Shown: positions 6,234-14,489, numbered from the stretch's first letter. The stretch: DNA of 25,151 nucleotides from DATFEN01 sp035691285 (GCA_035691285.1 DASSJI010000075.1:1-25151); one strand, 5' to 3'. The notes: generated by a model from the letters alone, not told the origin. Numbers and translations: made by a program.

Positions 6234-7079
6234 TCATGGCTTGTAGCTGTAGAACCCGCGTCCGCTCTTCCGTCCCAGCCAGCCCGCATCCACCATGCGC
6301 TTGAGGAGCGGGCAGGGCCGGTACTTGGGGTCGCCCAGCCCCTCGTGGAGCACGTTCAGGATGGCGAGGCACACGTCGAGCCCGATGAAGTCCGCGAGGG
6401 TGAGCGGTCCCATGGGGTGGTTCATCCCGAGCTTCATCACCTCGTCGATGGCTTCGGGCGCCGCCACGCCCTCGTATACGCAGAAGACCGCCTCGTTGAT
6501 CATCGGCATCAGCACGCGGTTCGACACGAAGCCGGGATAGTCGTTCACCTCGACCGGCGTCTTGCCCAGGCCCCGGGCCAGCTCGATCACTGCCCTCGCC
6601 GTCTCGGCGCTCGTCGCCTGGCCGCGGACCACCTCGACGAGCTGCATCAGGGGCACGGGATTCATGAAGTGCATCCCGATCACCTTCTCGGGACGCTTCG
6701 TCACGGCTCCGAGCGTCGTGATCGAGATCGAGGACGTGTTGGAGGCCATGACGGCCGTCTCGGGCACGAGCGCGTCGAGCTGCTTGAACAGCGAGCGCTT
6801 GACGTCCGCGTTCTCGACGATCGCCTCGACGACGAAGTCCGCGTTCCGGACCGCCTCGAGGTCGGTCTCGGCCCGGATGCGGCCGAGGGCGGCGTCCCGG
6901 GCGCCCGCCATCAGCTTGCCCTTCTCCTCGAGCTTCGCGAGGCTCTTCGCGATCCCGGCCAGGGCCCGGTCCAGGACCGCCTGCTCCAGGTCGCGCAGCA
7001 CCACGTCGTGGCCGTTCTGGGCGAACACCTGGGCGATGCCGTTGCCCATCGTCCCCGCCCCGAGCACCGCGACTCGCAT
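6234..7079 (-). CDS. hbd: 3-hydroxybutyryl-CoA (3-hydroxyacyl-CoA) dehydrogenase
   Basis: NAD-dependent oxidation of 3-hydroxyacyl-CoA to 3-oxoacyl-CoA, or the reverse in butanoyl-CoA synthesis. The 281 residues match stand-alone Hbd/PaaH enzymes. The Rossmann motif GAGTMGNG is at 7-14; NTSSISI is near 114-120; the catalytic His is H137 in GMHFMNPVPLMQLVEVV; the C-terminal dimerisation domain has NHPMGPLTLADFIGLD and ends GWLGRKSGRGFYSYKP. ATG 7079 begins MRVAVLGAG, the standard N-terminus, although the frame stays open much further upstream inside the thiolase gene. It lies 8 bases after the thiolase stop, and the two consecutive reactions explain the pairing. Substrate chain length cannot be read from sequence, but the size favours short chains. 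Confidence 0.95.
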   Translation of the reverse strand: MRVAVLGAGTMGNGIAQVFAQNGHDVVLRDLEQAVLDRALAGIAKSLAKLEEKGKLMAGARDAALGRIRAETDLEAVRNADFVVEAIVENADVKRSLFKQLDALVPETAVMASNTSSISITTLGAVTKRPEKVIGMHFMNPVPLMQLVEVVRGQATSAETARAVIELARGLGKTPVEVNDYPGFVSNRVLMPMINEAVFCVYEGVAAPEAIDEVMKLGMNHPMGPLTLADFIGLDVCLAILNVLHEGLGDPKYRPCPLLKRMVDAGWLGRKSGRGFYSYKP

Positions 7080-7087
7080 GGGTTCCG

Positions 7088-8272
7088 TCAGTTCACGAGC
7101 TCCACCGCCAGCGCCACGCCGTTCCCGCCGCCGAGGCAAAGGGCCGCGACGCCCCGCTTCAGCCCGCGATCCCCGAGGGCGTAGAGGAGGGTGGTCAGGA
7201 TGCGGGCGCCGCTGGCGCCGATCGGGTGCCCGAGGGCGACGGCGCCGCCGTGGACGTTGACCCTGGCCGGGTCGAGCTTCAGCTCCCGGGTGACGGCGAT
7301 CGCCTGGACCGCGAACGCCTCGTTCAGCTCGACGAGGTCGACGCTGTCCGGGCCCCAGCCCGTCTTCTTCCACAGCTTCTGCACCGCTCCCACCGGGGCC
7401 ATCATCACGAGGCTCGGCTCGATCCCCGCGACCGCCTGGGCGACGATGCGCGCCAGCGGCTTCCGGCCGAGCTCCTTGGCCGTGTCCGCGCCGGCCACCA
7501 CGAGGGCCGCGGCGCCGTCGTTCACGCCGGGCGCGTTGCCCGCGGTGACCGTGCCGTCCTGCTTGAAGGCCGGCTTGAGCCGGGCCAGCGCCTCGAGGGA
7601 CGTGTCCTCGCGGGGCGACTCGTCGGCCGAGAACAGCACGGGGTCGCCCTTCTTCTGGGGGATCGGCACGGGCAGGATCTCGTTCTTGAACTTGCACGAC
7701 TTGATCGCCGCGATGGCCTTGCGGTGGCTGTCGTAGGCGAACTGGTCCTGCTCCTGGCGCGAGATCCCGTACTTCTCGGCGACGATCTCCCCGGTGCAGC
7801 CCATGTGGTAGTCGTCGTACGCGTCCCAGAGACCGTCGTGGATCATCGAGTCGACGAGCTCGCCGTGTCCGAGGCGCATGCCTTCGCGGGCCGCGGGCAT
7901 CAGGTAGGGACAGTTGGACATGGATTCCATCCCGCCCGCGACGACCACGTCGCTCTCGCCGCACGCGATCCCCTGTGCCGCGAGCATGACGGACTTGAGG
8001 CCGGAGCCGCACACCTTGTTGATGGTCAGCGCGCCGACCGTGGGCGGCAGTCCGGCGCCGATCGCGGCCTGCCGCGCCGGCGCCTGGCCCAGACCCGCCG
8101 AGACGACGTTGCCCATGATGACCTCGTCGACGCGGCCCGGGTCGACGCCGGCCCGCGTGACCGCCTCCTTCACGACCATCGCTCCGAGCCGGGTCGCGGA
8201 GAAGCCTTTCAGGGAACCGAGGAAACGCCCGGTCGGAACGCGCACGGCGGACAGGATCACGGCTTCACGCAT
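7088..8272 (-). CDS. Acetyl-CoA acetyltransferase (thiolase)
   Basis: Condenses two acetyl-CoA to acetoacetyl-CoA or cleaves 3-oxoacyl-CoA. The 394 residues are full length. The acylated nucleophile is C88 (INKVCGSG), the base H349 (GGAVALGHPIGASG) and the proton-shuttling C379 (CLGGGNGVAL); NEAFAVQA and the thiolase signature GGMESMSNCPYLM are also present. It starts at ATG 8272, overlapping the end of the DUF721 gene by 8 bases, and precedes the dehydrogenase. Length and motifs fit the AtoB/PhaA biosynthetic group better than the longer FadA group, but degradative use is equally possible. Confidence 0.95.
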   Translation of the reverse strand: MREAVILSAVRVPTGRFLGSLKGFSATRLGAMVVKEAVTRAGVDPGRVDEVIMGNVVSAGLGQAPARQAAIGAGLPPTVGALTINKVCGSGLKSVMLAAQGIACGESDVVVAGGMESMSNCPYLMPAAREGMRLGHGELVDSMIHDGLWDAYDDYHMGCTGEIVAEKYGISRQEQDQFAYDSHRKAIAAIKSCKFKNEILPVPIPQKKGDPVLFSADESPREDTSLEALARLKPAFKQDGTVTAGNAPGVNDGAAALVVAGADTAKELGRKPLARIVAQAVAGIEPSLVMMAPVGAVQKLWKKTGWGPDSVDLVELNEAFAVQAIAVTRELKLDPARVNVHGGAVALGHPIGASGARILTTLLYALGDRGLKRGVAALCLGGGNGVALAVELVN

Positions 8273-8720
8273 TGCCTTCCCTCCCGAGTGTGGCGCGGCC
8301 GAGGTAGCCGGCGGCCGACGCGAGGAAGCGCGCACGGAGCTCCGGGTCGGCGATCGCCTCGGCGGAGGCGACCAGCGCCGGGGACGGCGCCGCCGCGGCC
8401 GGCGCCGGCGAAGCGGCCGGTTCGGGCGACTGGACGACCGGCCCCTCGACGAACCCGAGGCGGGCGGGGGCCAGCGCGCCCGCCGAGCGTCTGAGGCGAA
8501 CGATGATGTCGCGCTGCATGCGGAACAGCGCCCGCCGCCAACGCGCGTCGGGCACGCGCACCCGCAGCGTGTCGCGCTCGAGGCCGAGAACCTCGCTGCG
8601 GCGGGCCACGCCGCACCCCACCGCCTGCGGCCAGAGCGCGCGGAGCAGGGCGAGACGCGGCGCGCCCTCGGGGAAGAGACGCAGCGCGGAAACTCCGGTC
8701 TGGAAGCGCTGCAGGACCAC
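8265..8720 (-). CDS. DUF721 / DciA-like protein
   Basis: A 151-residue protein starting GTG 8720. Residues about 15-85 fit the DUF721 fold: LRALWPQAVG, then SEVLGLERDTLRVRVPDARW and RRALFRMQRDIIVRLR. DciA, a DUF721 member, is the helicase operator that helps load DnaB in bacteria lacking DnaC. The C-terminal half has an Ala/Pro-rich linker (about 90-115) and a helix near the end, an extension seen in some members and of unknown role here. Its coupling to thiolase and dehydrogenase genes has no obvious functional logic. The -10-like TATAGT (8732-8727) lies 6 bases before the GTG and no Shine-Dalgarno is seen. Confidence 0.75.
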   Translation of the reverse strand: MVLQRFQTGVSALRLFPEGAPRLALLRALWPQAVGCGVARRSEVLGLERDTLRVRVPDARWRRALFRMQRDIIVRLRRSAGALAPARLGFVEGPVVQSPEPAASPAPAAAAPSPALVASAEAIADPELRARFLASAAGYLGRATLGREGNA

Positions 8721-8726
8721 GACCCT

Positions 8727-8736
8727 ACTATATACT
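8727..8736. promoter_or_regulatory. Overlapping divergent -10 elements
   Basis: The AT-rich core at 8727-8736 contains TATACT on plus (8731-8736, 19 bases before ATG 8756) and TATAGT on minus (8732-8727, 6 bases before GTG 8720). The two promoters would overlap and could interfere with each other. Neither has a good -35. Confidence 0.4.
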
Positions 8737-8755
8737 CTGCCGTCGCGACGCTCCG

Positions 8756-9547
8756 ATGAAGTGCCCCCGTTGCAGCGCGAGCTTCACCGGTGCTCCCGAC
8801 GAGCACGGCCTCATCCACTGCCCGAAGTGCGGGGCGAAGCTGCGCACCCGACCGGCGGCCGGCGCCGCCACGCCGCCGAGGTCGACCGCCGCGACCGCTC
8901 CCGCCCTCGCTGCCGCCGCTGCGCCGCCCTCGGCGGCGCCACGCGAGGCCCAGGAGACGCTGCCGCCCGACACGCCGCTCAAGCCCATCCCACGCCCCGG
9001 CGACGTTCCGGCCACGCTGGACGTCGTGCTCGCCGAGGTCCGCGCCGTGCGGCGCATCCAGGAGGACATGCTGAGCCTGATGCGGGCGACGCCGGGCCTT
9101 CCGGCGGCCGCCTCCTCGATGGAGGACGACCTGCCCGCGGCGATCCAGCCGCCGGTCGTCCGGGCGCGCCGGCGCAAGACGGTGCTGGTGATCGACGACG
9201 ACGAAGCGACCCGGCAGGAGGCGCTGGCCGCGCTGGAGGTGGCCGAGGTGCCCTCGCGAGCGGTTGCCGACGGCGCCGCCGGCCTCGAGGCCATCGCGGC
9301 CGAGAAGCCCGACGTCATCGCCCTGGAGCTGGACGTGGGCGGCTCCATGGCGGGCAAGGACGTGATCAACATGATCAAGGCCACCATGGAGTGGGTGGAC
9401 ATCCCCATCGTGCTCTACACGCGGCTGCCCATCGAGAGCCAGAAGGAGGCGCGCACGATCCACGGAGCCGACGAGCTCGTGCCGAAGGGGCCGGGCTCGG
9501 CCGAGGTTCTGGTGCAGCGCACGATCCAGATCTTTCGTCGCGGGTAG
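8756..9547 (+). CDS. Zinc-ribbon / response-regulator receiver protein
   Basis: A 263-residue cytosolic protein. Residues 1-30 form an MJ0042-like zinc ribbon (C3-x2-C6 and C22-x2-C25). An Ala/Pro-rich linker (31-85) and a short helix (about 86-110) lead to a receiver domain (141-263) with the acidic cluster D147-D149, T222 in VLYTRLP and K244 in LVPKG. The usual phosphoacceptor position, six residues after the Pro of KPDVIALELD, is E191; D193 is two residues later. Phosphorylation is therefore uncertain. No output domain follows, so it should act by protein contacts. The Maf gene begins 8 bases after its stop. Confidence 0.88.
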   Translation: MKCPRCSASFTGAPDEHGLIHCPKCGAKLRTRPAAGAATPPRSTAATAPALAAAAAPPSAAPREAQETLPPDTPLKPIPRPGDVPATLDVVLAEVRAVRRIQEDMLSLMRATPGLPAAASSMEDDLPAAIQPPVVRARRRKTVLVIDDDEATRQEALAALEVAEVPSRAVADGAAGLEAIAAEKPDVIALELDVGGSMAGKDVINMIKATMEWVDIPIVLYTRLPIESQKEARTIHGADELVPKGPGSAEVLVQRTIQIFRRG

Positions 9548-9555
9548 CCCCTCGC

Positions 9556-10128
9556 TTGGAGCCGATCCTCGTGCTGGCGTCGGCTTCGGCCCGCCGGGCC
9601 CGCATCCTGAGGTCCCTGGGCGTCGCCTTCCGAGTGCGCGTGGCGGACGTGGACGAGTCCCTCGAGGCGGATGAGGCGCCGGTCGCGGCGGCCGAGCGAC
9701 TCGCCCTCAAGAAGGCCCTGGCGGTGGCCGGCCTCGAGACGCTGCCCGTCCTGGCGGCGGACACGCTCGTCGTCTGCGACGAGGAGCCCCTGGGCAAGCC
9801 CGCCTCCAGCGAAGGCGCGGCGCGCATGCTGCGACGGCTGGCGGGCCGCGATCACGAGGTGGTGACGGGCGTGTGCGTCGTGAAGGACGGCCGTGCGCGG
9901 AGCGGCGTCGAGCGTTCGCTCGTCCGCTTCGCCGCGCTGAGCGACGCGGACATCGAGGCCTACGTCGAGAGCGGAGAGCCCATGGACAAGGCGGGCGCCT
10001 ACCACATCGACGGCCGCGGCGCGCTCTTCGTCGAATCGGTGACCGGCTCGCCCTCGAACGTCGCGGGGCTCCCGGTGCGGCTTTTGGCACGCCTGTGCGC
10101 CGAAGCCGGCGTGCGGCTCTTCCCGTGA
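9556..10128 (+). CDS. maf: Maf-family nucleoside triphosphate pyrophosphatase
   Basis: Hydrolyses non-canonical or dTTP/UTP-type nucleotides to monophosphates and pyrophosphate. The 190-residue protein starts MEPILVLASASARRARILRS at TTG 9556. The frame runs far upstream but only as an overlap with other genes. The Ser/Arg substrate motif is ASASARR; other signatures are AADTLV, GKPAS, RRLAGRDHEVVTGV, MDKAGAYHIDGRGA and GSPSNVAGLPV. The last differs from the common GDYSNVVGLP. It is co-directional with the receiver gene (8-base gap) and precedes the DUF3187 gene by 19 bases; there is no functional link beyond possible co-transcription. Confidence 0.93.
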   Translation: MEPILVLASASARRARILRSLGVAFRVRVADVDESLEADEAPVAAAERLALKKALAVAGLETLPVLAADTLVVCDEEPLGKPASSEGAARMLRRLAGRDHEVVTGVCVVKDGRARSGVERSLVRFAALSDADIEAYVESGEPMDKAGAYHIDGRGALFVESVTGSPSNVAGLPVRLLARLCAEAGVRLFP

Positions 10129-10147
10129 GCTGGCCGGCCGTTTCCGA

Positions 10148-11146
10148 GTGAGGCCGGCTCTCGCGCTGCTCCTCCTGCTGGCGGCGGCCGGGCGCCTCCA
10201 CGCGCAGGCTCCGCCGCTTCACGGGCCGCGCGGCGTGCGCGACGAGTTCCTCCTGGCAGGGACGCGGCTGAGCATGCCCGCCATGCTGCCGGACGCGCTG
10301 CCCCCGGGGCGCTGGCTGTTCCGGGCGCGCGTCGACTGGGGCAACGACTTCGCGCGGGATCAGGAGCCGCCCGGGGAGCTTCCGATCGACCGACGGTTCC
10401 TGGTGGACGGCGAGCACGCGGTCCTCGATCTCGAAGCGAGGCGAGGCGTCGGTTCCAGCGGCGACGTCGGACTCCGGGTGCCCTTTCGATGGAGGGGCGG
10501 CGGCGAGCTCGACGGGCTGATCGACGCCTTCCACGACTTCACGAAGAAGCTGGGCCTGCCCGACAACGACCGCTCGCTCTTCCGCCGGCACCTGTTTCGC
10601 GTCGAGGCGCGCGACCCGACCGGTACACCGCTGATGCTCAGCGGCGCCGGCGCCGGCCTGGGGAACGTCGAGCTCGACGGCCGATGGACACTCGCCGGGC
10701 AAAGGGGGTCGCGTCGGGCCGGGCTCGCCGCGCGCCTGATGCTGCCGACCGGCACGGGGCCTTTCGACGCCGAGGGCGTGGGCCTGGGCCTGCAGCTCGC
10801 GGGCGCGCTCCGCGCGGGGGAGTGGGACCTGGGCGCCGGGCTCGGCGCCAGCCACGAGACCGACGACGAGGTGAGCGGCTTCCGCTACGCGCGGACGCGC
10901 GCCCACGGCTTCGCCTCGGCCGAGTGGCGCCTCGTCCGCCGCTTCGCCCTCCTCGGCGAGACGACGGTGGCGAGCCGCCTGGTGACGAACGTCCAGCGCT
11001 TTCCCGGCCTCGTGTGGTACCTGGGTCTCGGAGCGCGCCTGGACCTGGACTCCGGGCTCTCGCTGGAGGGCGGCTTCGTGGAGAACATCGCCGACCAGCA
11101 GTCCACCACCGACATCGCCTTCCAGCTCGCCCTCGTGCGGCGCTAG
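10148..11146 (+). CDS. DUF3187-family outer-membrane protein
   Basis: A 332-residue secreted barrel-like protein. GTG 10148 begins MRPALALLLLLAAAGRLHAQ, a signal peptide with likely cleavage after HAQA. The mature protein opens with HGPRGVRDEFLLAG and continues in alternating amphipathic strands. DGEHAVLDLEARRG followed by GDVGLRVPFRWRGGGELDGL, then IDAFHDFTKKLGLPDNDRS, recalls DUF3187 proteins of proteobacteria, whose role is unknown. The C-terminus (STTDIAFQLALVRR) is strand-like but lacks a terminal Phe. No Shine-Dalgarno is visible. The Mut7-C gene starts 5 bases after its stop. Confidence 0.7.
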   Translation: MRPALALLLLLAAAGRLHAQAPPLHGPRGVRDEFLLAGTRLSMPAMLPDALPPGRWLFRARVDWGNDFARDQEPPGELPIDRRFLVDGEHAVLDLEARRGVGSSGDVGLRVPFRWRGGGELDGLIDAFHDFTKKLGLPDNDRSLFRRHLFRVEARDPTGTPLMLSGAGAGLGNVELDGRWTLAGQRGSRRAGLAARLMLPTGTGPFDAEGVGLGLQLAGALRAGEWDLGAGLGASHETDDEVSGFRYARTRAHGFASAEWRLVRRFALLGETTVASRLVTNVQRFPGLVWYLGLGARLDLDSGLSLEGGFVENIADQQSTTDIAFQLALVRR

Positions 11147-11151
11147 CGGTC

Positions 11152-11895
11152 GTGGGGCAGGCGCGCTTTCGCTTCTACGAGGAGCTGAACGACTTCCTGC
11201 CCGAGGAGCGCCGGAAGGTGGAGTTCGCCTGTGACGTCGAGGGCCGCCGCTCCGTCAAGGACCTGATCGAATCGCTGGGCGTGCCGCACACCGAGATCGA
11301 GGTGATCCTCGTCAACGGCGTCTCGGTCGGCTTCGATCACTTCGTCCGAGACGGCGACCGCGTCAGCGTCTATCCGATGTTCGAGAGCCTCGACGTGACG
11401 CCGCTCCTGCGGCTGCGAGAGCGCCCGCTCCGGGAGCCGCGCTTCGCCCTCGACGTGTCCCTCGGGAGGCTGGCGCGCTATCTGAGGCTCTGCGGCTTCG
11501 ACTCCTGGTACTCGAACGCCGCCGGGGACGACGAGCTCGCGGCGCTCTCGGCCTCGGAGCGCCGCGTGCTGCTGACGCGAGACCGCGAGCTGCTCAAGCG
11601 CCGCATCGTCACGCACGGCTACTTCGTGCGCTCCCGGAGGCCGCGCGAGCAGCTCGCCGAGGTGTGCGCCCGCCTGGAGCTCGGCGGCCTCGTCCAGCCC
11701 TTCAAGCGCTGCATCCGCTGCAACGGCGATCTGCGCCGGGTCGAGAAGGCCTCTATCGTCGATCGGCTGGAGCCCGAGACCCGCCGCCATTTCCACGATT
11801 TCCACGAGTGCGCCGCCTGCCGCCGGATCTACTGGCGGGGCAGCCACGCCGCGCGGATGGAGGCGCTCGTCGAGCTGGCGCGGCGCGCGGGGTGA
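11152..11895 (+). CDS. Mut7-C RNase domain protein with N-terminal ThiS/MoaD-like domain
   Basis: A 247-residue protein with a known two-domain architecture. Residues 1-80 are the Mut7-C ubiquitin-like (ThiS/MoaD-fold) domain, MGQARFRFYEELNDFL to GDRVSVYPMFE, without a terminal Gly-Gly. Residues 97-247 are the Mut7-C PIN-like RNase domain: RFALDVSLGRLARYLRLCGF with catalytic-type D101, then DDELA and LLTRDRELL (D144). A C-terminal zinc ribbon follows (C187-x2-C190 and C220-x2-C223). PIN-type acidic residues are retained, so it could cut RNA; its substrate is unknown in bacteria. GTG 11152 begins 5 bases after the DUF3187 stop, and no Shine-Dalgarno is seen. Confidence 0.9.
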   Translation: MGQARFRFYEELNDFLPEERRKVEFACDVEGRRSVKDLIESLGVPHTEIEVILVNGVSVGFDHFVRDGDRVSVYPMFESLDVTPLLRLRERPLREPRFALDVSLGRLARYLRLCGFDSWYSNAAGDDELAALSASERRVLLTRDRELLKRRIVTHGYFVRSRRPREQLAEVCARLELGGLVQPFKRCIRCNGDLRRVEKASIVDRLEPETRRHFHDFHECAACRRIYWRGSHAARMEALVELARRAG

Positions 11896-11896
11896 G

Positions 11897-11910
11897 CGGC
11901 CTACCGGCCG
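11897..11910. terminator. Short hairpin at a convergent gene junction
   Basis: CGGCC-TACC-GGCCG forms a 5-bp GC stem with a tetraloop across the 5-base gap between the Mut7-C and phosphoesterase stops. No T-tract is present. In such GC-rich DNA it may be chance. Confidence 0.25.
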
Positions 11911-12641
11911 ATCGCCAGCCGGTCCGCCAGCGGGCGCGGCAGGCCCGCCTTCAGGATCTTGTCCTGGGCCTGCTCGACGCGGTACGGGACGCGGTGGATC
12001 TGCACGACCTGCGAGTCGGTGTCGTAGATCGCGAACGAGGCGAGCGGGTTGCCGTCCCGGGGCTGGCCGATGGAGCCGGGGTTGATGAGGTAGCGGACGC
12101 CCCGCTCGAGCTTGAAGCGGAAGGAGGGCGCCACGGTCAACACCGTGGTGATCGCGTCGGGCGTGAGCCCGAAGATGACGGGGAAGTGCGAGTGCCCGAA
12201 GAAGCAGACGTCGTACTCCGTCTGCCGGAAGATGTTGAGGGCCTCGATCTCCCCGAAGATGTAGGCGTCCTCGTCGATGGGAGTGCCGTGGGCGATCGCG
12301 AACGCGTCGTCCACGACGACGGGGCCGCGGGGCAGCCCGCGCAGCCAGGCGAGGTTCCCGCGCGTCAGCTTGCGCCGGGTCCACATCGCCGCCTCGAGGG
12401 CGATGCGATTGAAGAGCTCGCCGTTCTCGATGCCGGAGCACACCTTGTCGTGGTTGCCGCGGATCGCGTGCAGGGGCCGAAGCTGGCGCAGCAGGTCGAC
12501 GGTCTGGTTCGGGTTCGCGCCGTAGCCGACCAGGTCGCCCAGGAACACCGCCTTGTCCCAGGGCTTGCGCCGCACGTGCGAGAGGACCGCCCGGAAGGCC
12601 TCCTTGTTCGAATGGATGTCCGAAAGGATCAGGTACTTCAT
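11901..12641 (-). CDS. YfcE-like metallophosphoesterase
   Basis: A 246-residue cytosolic calcineurin-like phosphoesterase. The dimetal motifs are all present: LSDIHSN (D8, H10), GDLVGYGANP, GNHD, AHGTP and GHSHFP. The GYGANPN motif and length match the family of stand-alone bacterial phosphodiesterase-like proteins (PF12850). ATG 12641 overlaps the aroK stop as ATGA, so it is the third gene of the aroA-aroK operon. The natural substrate is unknown; coupling to two shikimate-pathway genes suggests, but does not show, a phosphorylated intermediate. The convergent Mut7-C gene ends 5 bases away. Confidence 0.93.
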   Translation of the reverse strand: MKYLILSDIHSNKEAFRAVLSHVRRKPWDKAVFLGDLVGYGANPNQTVDLLRQLRPLHAIRGNHDKVCSGIENGELFNRIALEAAMWTRRKLTRGNLAWLRGLPRGPVVVDDAFAIAHGTPIDEDAYIFGEIEALNIFRQTEYDVCFFGHSHFPVIFGLTPDAITTVLTVAPSFRFKLERGVRYLINPGSIGQPRDGNPLASFAIYDTDSQVVQIHRVPYRVEQAQDKILKAGLPRPLADRLAIGR

Positions 12642-13180
12642 CGGCCCTCGGTCTCCCGCGCCCCGGAGGGTGGGAAGACGGTCAGTCTCACCCGTCGTGC
12701 CACCTCTTCCGGCCCGGCCGTCGCGTCCACGTGGCAATCAGCCAGGCGGTACGAGGGCTCGCGTGCGGCGAAGAGACGCGCGATTGTCTCACGATTCGCC
12801 GCGAGGGGGCGACTGCCGTCGAGGCGCACGCGTCCCATGAGCACGGGCAGCGGAGCCCACAACCACACGGAGACCGAGCCGCGGCGGAGGGCCTCCCGCG
12901 TGGCCTCGAAGGCGAACGCGCCGCCGCCCGCGGCGATCACGCAGCGCTCGAGCAGGCGAGCCTCCTCCGCCACCTGCCGTTCCTGCTCCCGGAAGAACTC
13001 CTCGCCTTCGTCTGCGAAGATCTCGGGGATTCTCTTCCCGCAGCGCTGCTCGACGCGGCGGTCCATGTCGAGGAAGCTGAAGCCCAGCTCCCGGGCCAGG
13101 AGCCGGCCCACCGTGGTCTTGCCGGCGCCCATGAAGCCGACGAGGACCAGCCGCTGCGGCGGCGCATAAGCCTCAGCCAC
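12638..13180 (-). CDS. aroK: Shikimate kinase
   Basis: Phosphorylates shikimate to shikimate-3-phosphate with ATP. The 180-residue P-loop protein carries GFMGAGKTT (Walker A), FLDMDRRVE (shikimate-binding Asp), AAGGGAF, LDGSRPLA (lid Arg) and AAREPSYRLAD. It starts at GTG 13180, inside the last 8 bases of aroA, and its stop overlaps the phosphoesterase ATG. The order aroA-aroK reverses the pathway order but places consecutive steps (kinase, then EPSP synthase) under one promoter. The C-terminus (FPPSGARETEGR) is a short unstructured extension. Confidence 0.96.
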   Translation of the reverse strand: MAEAYAPPQRLVLVGFMGAGKTTVGRLLARELGFSFLDMDRRVEQRCGKRIPEIFADEGEEFFREQERQVAEEARLLERCVIAAGGGAFAFEATREALRRGSVSVWLWAPLPVLMGRVRLDGSRPLAANRETIARLFAAREPSYRLADCHVDATAGPEEVARRVRLTVFPPSGARETEGR

Positions 13181-14441
13181 GGCCGGCCTCGAGGAGCTGC
13201 CAGAACTCCGGGAAGGAAACGGACGCGCATTCCGCGTCCTCGATCTCGCAGTCGCCGTCCGCGCCCAGCGCCGCCACGGCGAGAGCCATCGCGATGCGAT
13301 GGTCGTCGAAGGAGCGCACGCGCGCGCCCCGAAGGGGAGGGCCGCCCTCGATCTCCAGGCCGTCCTCCCGCTCTTCGATCCGCGCCCCCATGTGGCCGAG
13401 GCCCTCGACGAGCGCGGCGATGCGGTCGCTCTCCTTCACGCGCAGCTCGCGCGCGCCCGAGACGGCGAAGCGCCCCTCGGCTCGGGCCGCGGCGACCGCG
13501 AGGGCCGGAACCTCGTCGATCAGGGACGGAACGAGCGCCGGCGGAACCTCGACGCCGCGCAGTCGCGAGCTGCGAGCCACGATCCGCCCCACCGGCTCGG
13601 GTTCGCGCGCTTGGACGACGGCATCGATCTCGCCGCCCATCTGGCGCAGCACCTCGAGGAAGGCCGTGCGGCCGGGGTTGAGCAGCACGCCGTCCAGCTC
13701 CACTTCCGAGCCCGGGAGAGTCAGCGCGGCCACGATCAGGAAGGCCGCGCTCGAGACGTCGCCGGGTACGGTCGTTTGCACGGAACGCAGACGCGCGCCG
13801 CCCCGTAGGGAGGTCCGTAGGCCGTCCCTTTCAAGGGCCGCCCCGAACAGGGGCAGAAGACGCTCGGTGTGGTCCCGGCTCGGCTCGGGCTCGCGCACCG
13901 TCGTCACCCCCTCCGCCTGGAGGCCGGCCAGGAGGATGGCCGTCTTGACCTGCGCGCTGGCGACCTCGAGCTCCCAGCTCACGCCGCGCAGGGGCCGTCC
14001 GCGAAGCGTGAGGGGCGGACGGCCGTCCGTGGTCTCGATCTCGGCTCCCATGGCCCGCAGCGGGGCCGCGACGCGTTCGACCGGCCGTCGCCGCAGGGAG
14101 GCGTCGCCCGTCAGGGTGGTCGTGAAGGGCCGGCCGGCCAGGGCCCCGGCCAGCATGCGCAGCGTCGAGCCCGAGTTGCCGGCGTCGAGGCGGCGGTTCG
14201 GAGCACGCAGCCGTTCCGGGCCGGCGCCCTTCACGACCACCGTGTGCCCGGAGCGCTCGATCCCCACGTCCAGGCCCTCGAGGCAGCGCAGCGTCGAGGC
14301 ACAATCGGCGGCCGAGGAGAAGTTGGCGATCCGGGTGTCGCCGACTGCGAGCGCCCCGAGGATCGCGAGCCTGTGCGAGATCGACTTGTCCCCGGGGAGG
14401 GTGAAGCGGCCGCGGAAGCTTCGGGCGGGGCGGACTTTCAC
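13173..14441 (-). CDS. aroA: 3-phosphoshikimate 1-carboxyvinyltransferase (EPSP synthase)
   Basis: Transfers enolpyruvyl from PEP to shikimate-3-phosphate. The 422 residues are normal for the family. Visible are LPGDKSISHR (PEP/S3P binding, about 15-24), LDAGNSGSTLRMLAG, LTGDASLRRRP, SAQVKTAILLAGL, the S3P region VPGDVSSAAF, the catalytic region PSLIDEVPALAVAA and KESDRIAALVEGL, with DDHRIAMALAV near the end. The frame extends to a GTG at 14462, but GTG 14441 gives MKVRPARSFRGRFTLPG, the usual N-terminus, and TACGAT (14457-14452) lies 11 bases upstream like a -10 box. The motif around residues 90-100 keeps GNSGST with Gly, so it looks like the class I, glyphosate-sensitive type; that is inference. 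Confidence 0.96.
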   Translation of the reverse strand: MKVRPARSFRGRFTLPGDKSISHRLAILGALAVGDTRIANFSSAADCASTLRCLEGLDVGIERSGHTVVVKGAGPERLRAPNRRLDAGNSGSTLRMLAGALAGRPFTTTLTGDASLRRRPVERVAAPLRAMGAEIETTDGRPPLTLRGRPLRGVSWELEVASAQVKTAILLAGLQAEGVTTVREPEPSRDHTERLLPLFGAALERDGLRTSLRGGARLRSVQTTVPGDVSSAAFLIVAALTLPGSEVELDGVLLNPGRTAFLEVLRQMGGEIDAVVQAREPEPVGRIVARSSRLRGVEVPPALVPSLIDEVPALAVAAARAEGRFAVSGARELRVKESDRIAALVEGLGHMGARIEEREDGLEIEGGPPLRGARVRSFDDHRIAMALAVAALGADGDCEIEDAECASVSFPEFWQLLEAGRG

Positions 14442-14489
14442 GACGGCGCCGGATCGTAGCACGCCCGCAAGTCACAGAGGGGCCGCGGC

